Assembly (NCBI GenBank): GCA_964036045.1 | Contig: OZ038402.1 | Location: 7,642,971 to 7,706,970 of the forward strand | Source: Eutreptiella sp. 'Long Island Sound 2002' | Taxonomy: Eukaryota > Euglenozoa > Euglenophyceae > Eutreptiales > Eutreptiaceae | Direction: 5' to 3' | DNA: 64,000 nucleotides | Shown: one piece after another, positions 23,514 to 33,367 of the stretch | Position numbering within the stretch: position 1 is the stretch's first letter | Layout of the letters: the number at the start of each line of letters is the position of its first letter | Notes under the pieces: model-generated | Database searches by the model: none | Seen by the model: the letters and a program-made list of their open reading frames with translations, nothing else | What the model was told of the DNA's origin: nothing | Translations under genes and position numbers: made by a program

Positions 23514-26500
23514 TCAATTCGGCAAAGCACGAATGCATGTGACCACCAGCCTGTCTGGCCTGGCCCTCGTACGGCTTGGGCGCTGCAAATCAGCGGCCGA
23601 ACTTGAAGCTTGGTCCTCATTTGGCTCCTGGGCTGGCCTGACCGCAGGAGGGGGGATCGACGGATCAGCCCTGGAATGTGGCTGCTGAGGGCGGTAAAAG
23701 GCTGGATCTCGATTCACCACAGGTCGTTTTCCGTCGCTCTCCACTTGTCTGTCTGGTTTCGACAAACAAGCTGTCAGGAGTACACCAATTTCGGGGTGCT
23801 TCTTGAGGAAGTCGATGAACCCCTTGGTGTATCCATGGACAAAAGATTGGGCTGGTTCCCAGTTGTTGTGACTGGAATCAAAGCCCCTCCACTCACACAG
23901 AAATTCCCATTCGCCCTTGGCGTCACGTCTTGCTTCAACAATCCTCTTGAGTTCGTACTTTCCCCCTTCGATTACCCGATCGGACAAGTGTTTCGCAGTC
24001 CAAAAAAGGGGCTTAACTCGATCTTTGGGGGAGGGGATCTCTCTCTTGAGGCGATCGCCCGAAACGTCAATTTCCCTGCTGACATCCACACGAATCCTCC
24101 ACCTGTTCTCACCAAGACGCGCTGTAACAGCGAATGGCCCCTCCCACAAGGGAAGAAGCTTGTCATCTCCGTCCAGGGTGGTTTCGGATTTTCGAAGCCA
24201 AACTCGATCATCGACTTCAAAATTGTGGGGGTTTTTTCGACCTTGATTTTGAACCCAAAGCCAGTCAGCTTGATGCTTCTCGATTAATTTCGACACAGAT
24301 TTGTCTGCTCGTTGGACTTCGTCCAAAAACAGCGAAGCATCTTTACAGGGGCGAGGATTATTCAACGGCATGTTCCACCAACACTTCTTTCGTCCAAAGA
24401 CAATTTCATTTGGAGAAAGGCCATGATACAAAGGCGTGTTGTGGTAACGGCGAAGCAATGCGAAGAGAACTTCAAGCCAGTGGAAATCCTTCTCACTCGC
24501 GAGCTCCTTACGAAGCATATTTATAACAGAGCGGCCGGCTCTTTCGCCAGGCAGCGCTCGATGCGAGTGGATTTCACACCTGAGGTGGTGGATTCCAAGG
24601 CGAGCACACAATTCTCTCCACCATTCGGAGGTGTACTCTTTGCCTGAGTCCGTGACCACCTCGGATGGGACGTCCCAGCCTCCCATCCAGGTCTGCGCGC
24701 ACCATTTGGCGGCAGCCTTGCCAGTCATCGACTCAATGTTGCAAGGCAACACTTGAATGTAGCCGGAATGACGGCACTGAATAAGGAGCACACCATTGAC
24801 TTTTTTGTTAGTCCAATGGCACTCTTCGTCATCGAGTTCACCGAGATAGAAGAAATCACTGGTGACTCTGTTAAAGAGACGCTCCGGAATAGGATGAGGC
24901 CTCAGATGGCCGTGCTTCTTCGCGCTGGGAGGCGTCGAGACAGCACATTGGGCACATCCGGCTGCTACTTTCATGCAATGAGTGTAGAGCCTCGATCCAA
25001 ACAACCTATGCTTAATCATCGACCACAGTCGACGGCCATGTGCGTGGGGGGACTCCCATTTGTGCCACCAGTTTAACACTCGGGGGGCTAGGGCGTCTGG
25101 CACACACAATTTACCCTCCATCCACAGCTTCCCCCCATCCAACGAGTACTCAGCAAAAATCCCATCCCTGTGAGCATCTTTGGATTTGAGATTTCCAAAG
25201 ACCTCTTTAAACATGGGATCCTGCAGGTAATCGGACGTCCAGTCACGGATGATCAGGGAATCCTTCGGCAGGGGTGGAGTTTTGGCCGGATCTCGACGCT
25301 TAATGCCTTGGATCAACCGAAATCGGTTTACTCGTCGGGTGTAGTCAAACCGTTTCACACTCCCTGAGGAGGGATCGGTGACTTTTTCCACGACTTTCAA
25401 CGTTTTGGTGCAGATCTCATGGGCATGCGCCGGATCTGAGATGGCCGTGATGTCATGGCACGGTAATGCGTGCTGTTTAACAGCGCACTGCATGCATGCA
25501 CGTCGAATGAGTTTCTTTTCTTCCTGATCCCATTCGATGATGACATGGCGGTCCTGCTCCGTACCATGGATGTTGGTACTTTGCAGCCCCTCTGAGGCGG
25601 GGTAAGCCCATCGGCTCAGAGCATCCGCTACCGTGTTATGTTTTCCAGGCAAATACGACACATGGAGGTCAAACAGAGAGAGAAATTGGTGCCATCTGGC
25701 CCGTCGACCAGCTGGGCTCGCGACAGTATCAATGTGTTCGGTGGCCCAATACTCCAGAGATCGATGATCCGTCAGGACCTCGACTCGATTGGTGCCAACC
25801 CACGATTGGTACTTTTTTAGAGCGCAAATTATGGCATACGTTTCTTGCTCACGCGGCGACCATTGCATTTGGCGTGGGGCTAGCTTCCGTGACCAAAATG
25901 CAAGAGGGTAATGATCGCCGGTGGCTTCATCAACCTGTTCAAGGACAGCTCCGATCGCGTACCTAGATGCGTCGGTTCTAATGTAGAAGGGTCTGTCAAA
26001 TTGGGGCACATGCAACGTGGCGACTTCGCAGAGGGCTGCCTTCAAGTGATGGAAGGCCTCCTCGCACTCGTCCGTCCACTTGACACGAACCTTTGAACCT
26101 GCCTTGCCCGCATCTCTCCCTACCTTCAATAATTCAGTGAGGGGGGCAGCAAATTTGGCATAATTCGGCACAAAAGTGTGGTAAAAATTGCAACAACCCA
26201 GGAATCCTCTCAACTCCGTGATCGTCTCAGGGCGCTTCCACTTCTGAATAGCGACGAGCTTCCCTGGACTGGGTCGTCGAGTGCCATTCTCTAGGAGAGA
26301 ACCACAAAATTCGACTGATTTTAAAAATAATTTTCCCTTCTTTGGCCCACAAATCAGCTGATTGGCGTCAAGAATATCCAAAACTTGGTTCAGCTGCTTC
26401 TCATGTAGGGCCACCAGCTCGGCTTCGGTCAGTCCCTCCCCCTCCGTCGCGATGATTATGTCATCTATGTACACACTCACGAAGGCACGAAGCTCAGGAT

Positions 26501-27809
26501 GGGTTGTGAACAGCACATCCTCCATCATTCTTTGAAAAAATGAGGGGGCGTTCTTCAATCCCATGGGCATGACGGTCCATTGGACTGGGCCACATGGCGT
26601 GCACATACAAGTGAGAGGTCTGCTGTCCTTCCTCAACGGCATTTGGTGAAAGCCGTGACGGAGATCCAGCACAGAGAACAAACGACCTCTTGCCCTCTTG
26701 GCGATTTCCTCCTCAATGAGGGGCAGGGGGTGTGAATCCGCCTTTGTTTCGGCGTTGAGATTTCGAAAATCAACCACCATTCGCCAACCATCAATGGTGT
26801 TCTGGTCTGCAGGCGGTGGCTTCGGGACTGTGAAGGGTGAACAACACCATTCGCTGGTCATACAACCCTCAAGCCAACCAAATTCCCTGAGATTTCTCTC
26901 AATGATTTTTCTGAGAATCTCATGTTTGTGTCCATGATTTTCATAAGGGCGCTGTTTTTTTGCCTTGTACCCTTCACGAAGCTCGATGAAGGCTTCACCG
27001 AATTGTCCACGGACAGGGGGGTCTTTGATCAACTTCCCTGAAAGGGTTGTGTCCTTCCGTTCCTCAAAAATATTTTCCCTTGACTTGGAACACAATTCAG
27101 TGTCCACCTGATCGCCAGGAATTACTGTCGAAAAAACTTTGGCGACTTCTTCGGCTTTGGCAGGAAGAATCTTCTTACGGATGTCCCTAAACAAGTCCGT
27201 ATCAACTGCCTCTTGAAGATAGGTGGGTCTGGTGTCGAAATCCCAGAGATTTTCTTCGCGATCCAGCTCCTCGAAAGGATCCATGAAAGCTTCCACAGGG
27301 GGTTTTTCATAAAAAACTCTGAATTTGCGGCGTGATTGGAGATTTTTCCTCGCCCGTGCACTGAAGATTCTTTTCGATGTCGACCGTATTGGGGAAGAGG
27401 GAGACGAGGCGGATCCATTGGTCGTTGAATCACCTTGGGTATCTGACGAACAAAAATCAGAAAAAATAGATTCATCATCAGTACCACGCTCAACCTCAAA
27501 TTCAGACCCAACACAGGAATCTGTACTAGAATCGGCAGATTTAGAGTCAGAAAGCTTTCCATCCACCAGGAATGCAAGCGAACTCCAGGATCGCTGTGGC
27601 AGGGGACCTGTGTCGTCCCTGGCATACAGCTTAATCTTCCTGGGAAGTTCGATGTAATCTACACAAATGTCCTGTAATTCCTGAAACCAAGGCTTGTCGT
27701 CCCACAAGGGCACAACCAAAATTGCCTGGGTTTTATCTTGCTTGATTTTGTGGATGACCTGCTGGATTAAGTCATTTGTGGGTCCAAGCGTCGCTGAAGT
27801 GCTTGTCAA
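23514..27809 (-). CDS. E3 pol: RT, RNase H, integrase, chromodomain
   Basis: A 1,431-codon open frame. The first ~100 residues are the second half of the Dam-like domain ('QAILVVPLWDDKPWFQEL', 'SSLAFLVDG'). RT has 'WRMVVDFRNLNAETKADSH', 'FSVLDLRHGFHQM', 'VMPMGLKNAPSFFQ' and an intact 'VYIDDIIIA'. RNase H has 'FYIRTDASRYAIGAVLEQ' and 'EVLTDHRSLEYW'. Integrase has an HHCC finger ('HKWESPHAHG', 'CAQCA'), Asp in 'TSDFFYLG', Asp in 'VVTDSGKEYTSEWW' and Glu in 'PGERAGRSV'. A chromodomain follows ('WEFLCEWRGFDSSHNNWEPAQSF'). The tail is Pro/Arg-rich. All catalytic residues I could check are present. Confidence 0.92.
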   Translation of the reverse strand: MTSTSATLGPTNDLIQQVIHKIKQDKTQAILVVPLWDDKPWFQELQDICVDYIELPRKIKLYARDDTGPLPQRSWSSLAFLVDGKLSDSKSADSSTDSCVGSEFEVERGTDDESIFSDFCSSDTQGDSTTNGSASSPSSPIRSTSKRIFSARARKNLQSRRKFRVFYEKPPVEAFMDPFEELDREENLWDFDTRPTYLQEAVDTDLFRDIRKKILPAKAEEVAKVFSTVIPGDQVDTELCSKSRENIFEERKDTTLSGKLIKDPPVRGQFGEAFIELREGYKAKKQRPYENHGHKHEILRKIIERNLREFGWLEGCMTSEWCCSPFTVPKPPPADQNTIDGWRMVVDFRNLNAETKADSHPLPLIEEEIAKRARGRLFSVLDLRHGFHQMPLRKDSRPLTCMCTPCGPVQWTVMPMGLKNAPSFFQRMMEDVLFTTHPELRAFVSVYIDDIIIATEGEGLTEAELVALHEKQLNQVLDILDANQLICGPKKGKLFLKSVEFCGSLLENGTRRPSPGKLVAIQKWKRPETITELRGFLGCCNFYHTFVPNYAKFAAPLTELLKVGRDAGKAGSKVRVKWTDECEEAFHHLKAALCEVATLHVPQFDRPFYIRTDASRYAIGAVLEQVDEATGDHYPLAFWSRKLAPRQMQWSPREQETYAIICALKKYQSWVGTNRVEVLTDHRSLEYWATEHIDTVASPAGRRARWHQFLSLFDLHVSYLPGKHNTVADALSRWAYPASEGLQSTNIHGTEQDRHVIIEWDQEEKKLIRRACMQCAVKQHALPCHDITAISDPAHAHEICTKTLKVVEKVTDPSSGSVKRFDYTRRVNRFRLIQGIKRRDPAKTPPLPKDSLIIRDWTSDYLQDPMFKEVFGNLKSKDAHRDGIFAEYSLDGGKLWMEGKLCVPDALAPRVLNWWHKWESPHAHGRRLWSMIKHRLFGSRLYTHCMKVAAGCAQCAVSTPPSAKKHGHLRPHPIPERLFNRVTSDFFYLGELDDEECHWTNKKVNGVLLIQCRHSGYIQVLPCNIESMTGKAAAKWCAQTWMGGWDVPSEVVTDSGKEYTSEWWRELCARLGIHHLRCEIHSHRALPGERAGRSVINMLRKELASEKDFHWLEVLFALLRRYHNTPLYHGLSPNEIVFGRKKCWWNMPLNNPRPCKDASLFLDEVQRADKSVSKLIEKHQADWLWVQNQGRKNPHNFEVDDRVWLRKSETTLDGDDKLLPLWEGPFAVTARLGENRWRIRVDVSREIDVSGDRLKREIPSPKDRVKPLFWTAKHLSDRVIEGGKYELKRIVEARRDAKGEWEFLCEWRGFDSSHNNWEPAQSFVHGYTKGFIDFLKKHPEIGVLLTACLSKPDRQVESDGKRPVVNRDPAFYRPQQPHSRADPSIPPPAVRPAQEPNEDQASSSAADLQRPSRTRARPDRLVVTCIRALPN

Positions 27810-28536
27810 AGCGCTTGTTCATACGGTTAGCAAAGGCATCATACTGGGGCCAAAAGGAATGATGTTCATGGAAGTATTCACAAATTGCATCGCGCCATTT
27901 GTCGACAACTCTGTAGGATGAAGAGTGCCAGCGCGAAGGGCGTCGTGGCTGGGAGTCCCTACGAAGACATTCTAACTCTTGGGAGTAATCGGCACTCCCA
28001 TTCACCTCTGCAATGGTGACATCTTCACCAAATTTTGGTGTCACCTTTTGCTTCAAAAATTCTTCTGCACTTTTAAACCCTGCGTGCAAAAAACGAAATT
28101 CAGGACGCTCCAAGGGACCTGACTCCAGCAAAAAACAACGACGATGACCTACGGGCGCTACCCTGTTCTTGCGAAGCCAAGGATGCCCCAAATAAAGGTC
28201 ATATTTTATGTCAGCACGGTAGAAGTAGTCATCCTTAAGGACAACTTCTTCCACATTTTGCTCTTCCCAAAGGTCTTGAGCGACCAAATGGGTGGATATA
28301 TAACAACCGCGTTGCCCACCTGCGAGAGAATGTCCAGAAACTCCCTCGAGGGTAACAGGATGAGGCGACTCAAACACGCAGTCGTCGGGTAAGAATGCAT
28401 TGGATTGGAGATTTACCTCTGATCCATTGTCACACAAACAAGTGGCGAGGTGGAAATTTCCCTTGCAATCAGAGACCCACAGCTTTGTGACAAACTGACG
28501 AGCCCTGTGTCTGGACTGTACACCAACCTCGTCCAC
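27772..28536 (-). pseudogene. E3 protease and first half of Dam-like domain
   Basis: An aspartic-protease-like domain has 'ATCLCDNGSEVNLQSNAF', where DNG stands in place of the usual DTG/DSG, followed by 'TLEGVSGHSLAGG' and 'DLYLGHPWLRKNRVAP'. It is followed by the N-terminal half of the Dam-like domain ('YRVVDKWRDAICEYF', 'QYDAFANRMNKRF', 'HFSDAWT'). The frame ends two codons later. Compared with E4, about 30 bases that should encode the W-x-NPPF motif are missing near 27,774-27,782. This also shifts the frame into pol. The DNG protease also occurs in E4, so it is a family trait and not damage. Confidence 0.8.
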
Positions 28537-28665
28537 TACAACAGAAGGATCCGCTGCCGGATCCAGGGGAGAGGAGACAAGCGACCCTACATCAAGTAAT
28601 GGTCGATCAGGAATTTGGGGATCATGCCTGAAATCGCCTGGGGAGGGACGATTTTCGTGGCTCCC

Positions 28666-29769
28666 CTAGGCGTTCTGACCTCCAGCGGCTGCGTTAACAT
28701 TGTGAACACAGCCTGTTTCGTCGATCCATTCATCTTGGAACGGATCATCCGCTGGATTCAGAGCATTTTCGACGTAGTCTCGATCCGCATCAGACACCTG
28801 ATCTGCACCTGAGACCTGATCCACACGATGGTTTCCTTTTCCACGTCCACGGCCACGGCCGCCGGATGATGGACCACCACCGTCGCCACGCCCTCTGCCC
28901 TTACCAGAGAAGGGGGTTCCTGAAGGATTTCCCTTACCCTTACCCTGTGATCCTGGAGCATTTCCTTTATTTGTACCGGATTGAGGGGTTTGGCCTGGAT
29001 TTCGATTTCCGCCTCCGGCGTTGAAATTGGGACCTGTCTGGCCATTCGGCTGCCCACCGGAACCGGATGGAGTCCGATTCCCTTTGCCTTGGGACCCGCC
29101 AGGGCCTCCAGTATTTTTGTTCCCACCGGAGGGAGTCGAATTACCCTTTCCCCCCTTAGCACCATGCACCTGTCTGTCATTCCTGTCTGAATTCTGAGGA
29201 TTACTGACATTTTCACCAATCACCTTGTGATCGTAAGCAGACCATCGGTGATTAGCAGTGGAATGCGTCTTAGCTCGGTTCGTAGAACCTAGAAGAAGGC
29301 AGATGCTACAATGATCCTGAACATTCCGGGTGTCATTCACCTTTTTGTTGCCCTTTTGGGCCCCATTTTGGGTGTTTTGTTGGGTATTTCTGTTTCCCCC
29401 AAGACCCTCAGGGAAATTTTGATTGGCGGCGTCAGCGAGCCTCTCAACCTCTTCCCACAGTTCCTGCGGAGTAAACGAAAACACCCAGTTCCTGGCCTTC
29501 AGGCGATTGCCGTGGAAACTTACTCCCCTATTGAGGACTTGGACAAACAAGTCCCGATCCTCGTGTTCATTGAACTTGATTTTCCACGTGTTTTCAGTGA
29601 ATTTCACCTTGGTAAACGACGTGGGGGAGCACTTTTGAAGTGCCTCCCTGACTGTAAAACCGGTTGGCCGAGGCGTCAAAGCCATCGATCTCCGCCCACC
29701 AGGTCTTGACCTTTTCTTCGGACTGTCGATTCCGAAGGGTGGCGGCGGTTTCTGAGGGGATCTTGTCAA
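28666..29769 (-). CDS. E3 gag C-terminal part
   Basis: Residues ~40-110 ('TVREALQKCSPTSFTKVKF', 'WVFSFTPQELWEEVERLAD') match the corresponding E4 gag region. A modified zinc-knuckle-like motif follows ('CSICLLLGS', then 'KTHSTANHRW'). The C-terminal half is Gly/Asn/Pro-rich with RG and GKG repeats, consistent with nucleic acid binding. It overlaps the end of the preceding gag frame by about 175 bases in another frame, so joining the two requires a shift near 29,660. Confidence 0.75.
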   Translation of the reverse strand: MTRSPQKPPPPFGIDSPKKRSRPGGRRSMALTPRPTGFTVREALQKCSPTSFTKVKFTENTWKIKFNEHEDRDLFVQVLNRGVSFHGNRLKARNWVFSFTPQELWEEVERLADAANQNFPEGLGGNRNTQQNTQNGAQKGNKKVNDTRNVQDHCSICLLLGSTNRAKTHSTANHRWSAYDHKVIGENVSNPQNSDRNDRQVHGAKGGKGNSTPSGGNKNTGGPGGSQGKGNRTPSGSGGQPNGQTGPNFNAGGGNRNPGQTPQSGTNKGNAPGSQGKGKGNPSGTPFSGKGRGRGDGGGPSSGGRGRGRGKGNHRVDQVSGADQVSDADRDYVENALNPADDPFQDEWIDETGCVHNVNAAAGGQNA

Positions 29770-31171
29770 AAATCAGATTTTTCAGCTCGGCACTAGAAAA
29801 TTTTTCGCCTGAATGTTCAGATTCTTCTACGAGATTCCAGAAGCGCTGTCTCTTGTCCTGCACTTCGTGCAAGATTAATCGACAGAATGAAGGAAAATTC
29901 TTCAACATCTGGTGGTAATGGTCCTCAGGCAGCCGGGATCCACGTACCTCCAACTGTTCCCACACCTCATCAAAGGTAAGGGGGGAACTTGAATCTTCAC
30001 GATCACTCCAGGTCCTGAGCCAAGTGTTGGCCGGCGCCCCCTCAAGGCAGTCCAGGAGGGCCATCAGGAACTGATCATCCTGGAGCTTTTGAGTCTTAAC
30101 CCACAGTTTAAAGTCCCGTTGGAACTGAGGCCAACGTCTGGGATTCCCATTATACTTTGGTTGCTTGGCAACCTGACGAAGTCGCAATGAAGTGGGATTT
30201 AGAAGTGAATCCAGCCCAACACCGGCCGTAATGGCAGACACCTTGGCGGCATCATTAGCCACACCAGCTCCGGCGAGGGTCTGGGCGAGCAACATCTGGG
30301 CAATTGCATTGGAATCAACAGCAGGAAGGGTAGTACGGGAGGCAGTTCTTTTGGCATTCTGAACCTCAGTCCTAGCCTTCGCCGATCTACTCTGTGATCG
30401 AGAGATTGTAACCCTTTCCTTTAGCTTAGTCCTGCTGATCCGTGCATCGGTGGTCTTAGAGTCCACCGAAGGAGCAATCGAAAAAATTTCTGTCGCCTCC
30501 TCCGACGGTTCTGTTGTCTGATCCACCGATGATGCGCCCTCAGACCTCATGTGGGTCTTGAAAAGATCTTTAATTCCCAGCGTCTGAATGATGAGTTGCA
30601 TTTGATCTTTGAGCAATTGGAGCTCAGAGTCTCGCTGAGATCTGCAAGAGCAGTCGGCAGGACAGTACATACCGTGTCCTGAAGGGCCTGAACAGGCTGT
30701 CGGACCGCTAATCTCAGTGGTTCGCAGCCAGGAGTCCACTTGGGGAGCTCCTTCAGTCCTAATTTCCAGGCTTGCCTGCCTAGCTGCCTCCAAAATTCCT
30801 TCCTCAACCGCGGCGGCTAGATCGTCGCGGATGGAAACAGAGGGATGAGGGGCGGAGGGCCCGGCAACAGGTGCCTTGGTCTTCTCCTTCGGGAAGGGGC
30901 TTGCCTCCCAGATCTGCAAGAAAATGGCAAAAGATTCATCTTCTTGAGAACACCACCACATCCTGGTATTAATTTCTTCTTGAAGGAGGAAAAAATATTC
31001 AAATAAAAAATCAGAGGCAATTCTTTCTTGTCCTATCAGCTTAGACGTGGCTAATAGACACAGGGCCTCAAGCGCCTCAAGGTTACGGGTCACTTCCGAA
31101 GACAAATGGTTGTCCCATTGTGCCCATGAGGCTGGTCGATTATAGGTTGGTACCTCACCTGGACCACCCAT
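29594..31171 (-). CDS. E3 gag, capsid region
   Basis: The N-terminal third contains a Cys cluster followed by a probable coiled coil ('MYCPADCSCRSQRDSEL', 'LQLLKDQMQLI'). The same arrangement is found in E4 and E5 gag. The capsid-like part has 'QPKYNGNPRRWPQFQRDFKL', 'FLMALLDCLEGAPANTWLRT' and 'GSRLPEDHYHQMLKNF', typical of retrotransposon gag proteins. It probably forms the particle. The true N-terminus lies in the overlapping upstream frame that starts in the LTR. Confidence 0.8.
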   Translation of the reverse strand: MGGPGEVPTYNRPASWAQWDNHLSSEVTRNLEALEALCLLATSKLIGQERIASDFLFEYFFLLQEEINTRMWWCSQEDESFAIFLQIWEASPFPKEKTKAPVAGPSAPHPSVSIRDDLAAAVEEGILEAARQASLEIRTEGAPQVDSWLRTTEISGPTACSGPSGHGMYCPADCSCRSQRDSELQLLKDQMQLIIQTLGIKDLFKTHMRSEGASSVDQTTEPSEEATEIFSIAPSVDSKTTDARISRTKLKERVTISRSQSRSAKARTEVQNAKRTASRTTLPAVDSNAIAQMLLAQTLAGAGVANDAAKVSAITAGVGLDSLLNPTSLRLRQVAKQPKYNGNPRRWPQFQRDFKLWVKTQKLQDDQFLMALLDCLEGAPANTWLRTWSDREDSSSPLTFDEVWEQLEVRGSRLPEDHYHQMLKNFPSFCRLILHEVQDKRQRFWNLVEESEHSGEKFSSAELKNLIFDKIPSETAATLRNRQSEEKVKTWWAEIDGFDASANRFYSQGGTSKVLPHVVYQGEIH

Positions 31172-31686
31172 CTCAATGTCGTCAATGTCGGCGTCGATGG
31201 TCTCAAAATGTGAACACTGGTAGGGAGCATTGGTACCTCCACCGGAGCGTTGCCATTAGCGTAAGCTGGGAGATTCCAGCTGCTTGATGGCCAATTTCGA
31301 CTGGGATCTTGATTGTAATCTGGGCCTCCACAGCTGCTGATTTGTGTCCTTCTTGGGCAATTTGGGCTTGCGCAAGGCATTCCTCTCAAGGCCTCGTTCG
31401 CACAGCACCACGGGAGCGTGATCGTTACGTCTCCGGAGGTGGCGGAGTCTACGGGGACATACTGAGGGGCTAGCTGTGGTTGGGACACCAAAGGAACAAC
31501 ATTCAGGTAGCCTCTGCTACCATGAAAGTGCTGCCCTGGGTCGTTGTGGGTGCCGGAGGGCTCGGGGCCGGCAAGACCAGTGGGGCAGGCACGCGAGGAG
31601 TCTCCCTGGATGTTGTTATTGGGGTTGGAACCAGAGACACGGACACCAACGGAGGCGAGAGCAGCGACAACAGAAGCAAGATCCAT
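31090..31686 (-). CDS. E3 gag N-terminus starting inside the LTR
   Basis: The ATG at 31,686 lies in the 5' LTR, downstream of the TATA-like box. The frame leaves the LTR after about 54 codons and reads through the primer-binding site as HGSRG. It continues to 31,090, overlapping the main gag frame. The same layout in E4 and E5, in the same phase, argues that this is the real gag start. The change to the main gag frame would need a shift between about 31,090 and 31,260. Confidence 0.7.
   Translation of the reverse strand: MDLASVVAALASVGVRVSGSNPNNNIQGDSSRACPTGLAGPEPSGTHNDPGQHFHGSRGYLNVVPLVSQPQLAPQYVPVDSATSGDVTITLPWCCANEALRGMPCASPNCPRRTQISSCGGPDYNQDPSRNWPSSSWNLPAYANGNAPVEVPMLPTSVHILRPSTPTLTTLRWVVQVRYQPIIDQPHGHNGTTICLRK
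31511..31522 (-). other. E3 primer-binding site (tRNA-iMet)
   Basis: TGGTAGCAGAGG on the minus strand follows the LTR end CA directly. It is the complement of the 3' end of metazoan-type initiator methionine tRNA (CCUCUGCUACCA). Identical 12-base sites occur at 43,488 and 61,729. Confidence 0.93.
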
Positions 31687-32054
31687 GCTGATTGTGGTCC
31701 GGCAGAAAATCCCAGTCTATGAAGAAAATTGAGGGGAATTATTCTAAATACATCTGAGTGTCCAAAACTGTCCGAATGAATTTAAATAATCCATTTATGT
31801 AAAATTGTATGGCCGATCAGGCCCGCGAGCGCGCGCCAGCGGCAAATGGCGATTCCAGCTAAAATAGCGGAATGCGGCGGATTTACGGGAAATGGACCGC
31901 GGAATCAAATCCGGCATATCAGAAAAATATAGGAAATATCCTGTGACTGAGCTGCGAGGCGGCAATTCCGCCGAAGCAAAGAAAATGACCAAAATGTAGC
32001 CAATCTGGGCAGAATGTCTGAAAATCTGAGCAGATGGGGCTAGCCGCACTTACA
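31523..32054 (-). repeat. E3 5' LTR
   Basis: The 532-base copy at the 5' side of E3. It starts TGTAAGTG, ends CTTTCA next to the primer-binding site, and differs from the 3' copy at one seen position. It carries a TATA-like ATTTAAAT and the gag start codon. Confidence 0.93.
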
Positions 32055-32059
32055 GACAG
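32055..32059. repeat. Target site duplication of E3 (right)
   Basis: GACAG, matching 21,333-21,337. Confidence 0.9.
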
Positions 32060-33154
32060 TCGTGCAGAAGCGACTCTACTGATGGCTTGGGGTGTGGGTG
32101 TGATGTTGTGGTCTCGCCTTGGTTCGCCACCGCTCCTTCTGTGTAGGAAGAGGACGTGAACGGCGACTCGGACTCTGATTCCTCTGGAGTCCACCCTAGC
32201 GCATCTACTAATACCACCCGATAATCCCTATCTGCTGAGCATACTTTACCATACTTATCGACGAATAGTGGCTCACCTCTAGGCACCTCTATCCAATCTA
32301 CTACTACCTCGCTCAGGGACCACCACCAATCCCTATCCTTACACGTAGGTACTATGGCTATGCCTTGGCCTTGTTCGAATTTCAATTGTTGGACCGTTTA
32401 CTCCCACAACTCATCCGGCGGATGTAGCCAGAGGTTTTCCCCTGACCAAGGCTGTGAGAGCCCGTCCTTGGTCTTATCCTGGAAACCTGGCCAGGCGTTT
32501 ACTACTAAACACGTCCGTGAAATCCTTGAAATGACCATCTGCCACCAGTGACTTGGCCAACCGCTGGATGCGGTAAACTACGTCCTGTCGTACAGCCAAA
32601 TCATCCCTATCCTCACGCCACTTTTGGGGGGCTTCACGTCTGGCTGACGCTCTGATTTGTATCACGGTGCCTCGGCCCCTTTGGACCATAGTTGAGGACT
32701 TTCGGACGCCTGGGCTCTTTGATAGCGCATTTGTCTTCAAAACCTCGCTGGTGGAGACATCCAAACTGGGCCATGGTCCCGTTTCGGACTCAGATTGCTC
32801 CCAATGCGCCCATAGATCCAAGTCTGTAAACACCAGACCATCACATGCTACCGCCCTCAACTCGGTATGCTCCTGCGCTGAATTTATAAGAGCCTCACCC
32901 CAACCCGAAAGGGCTGGCCGAGGGATGGGCTCCGTGGCTAGGCTGGATGGCGCATCCAGTCCGGTAAGCGTGCTACCTGTGGTTTCAACCTGTACCAACT
33001 CCGGTCCAGTACCGGTAAACTCCGCATGTACGTCTGCGAGGTACGTGGAGGACCCAATATCCATATCATCACCTTTAACCGCTTCCGGCCGCCTTACCGG
33101 AATCAGGGTCTGCGTCTCCTGTACAGGTACCGGAGGATAACTATCCGTACCCAC
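32055..33154 (-). pseudogene. E2 Dam-like domain
   Basis: The frame 33,154-32,474 ends with 'DVVYRIQRLAKSL' and 'FTDVFSSKRLARFPG', matching the first half of the E4 Dam-like domain. After a frameshift near 32,474 the second half is readable: 'ENLWLHPPDELWE', then 'GIAIVPTCKDRDWWWSLS' and 'VVVDWIEVPRGEPLF'. The NPPF motif reads HPPD here (32,413-32,424), and a stop follows it. The upstream 150 residues are a variable acidic linker. Downstream it connects through the E3 insertion to the pol linker. Confidence 0.7.
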
Positions 33155-33367
33155 TAGACTGCCTCCGTCGGCTCAATCTACCCTACTGGGGATTCCTGGT
33201 CTATGAGGAAAGGCTGATACCAAGCATTTCGTCAAGCTACATACCAACCCCAACGCCTGGTGCACTGCAGAACCAATCTCTGGAGATTCCGGAGATCCCT
33301 GACTAGAGGGAACGTTGTATGCGGCCAATAAACTGGAATCATAAGCGCATAACAGGAGGCATTTCTC

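Larger units (their letters stand above)
21338..32054 (-). mobile_element. E3: complete young Ty3-like LTR element
   Basis: This 10,717-bp element has all landmarks: two 532-bp LTRs with one visible mismatch, TG...CA ends, a primer-binding site for initiator Met-tRNA, a polypurine tract and a GACAG target duplication. It encodes gag, protease, a damaged Dam-like domain, RT, RNase H, integrase and chromodomain. It lies inside E2 in the same orientation. Near-identical LTRs indicate a recent insertion. Even so, gag and the protease region show frame breaks, so this copy is either newly dead or carries sequencing indels. Confidence 0.92.

Noticed and set aside
23610-24287. Plus-strand ORFs opposite E3 pol
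   Set aside because: They are antisense shadows of a well-supported 1,431-codon pol frame.
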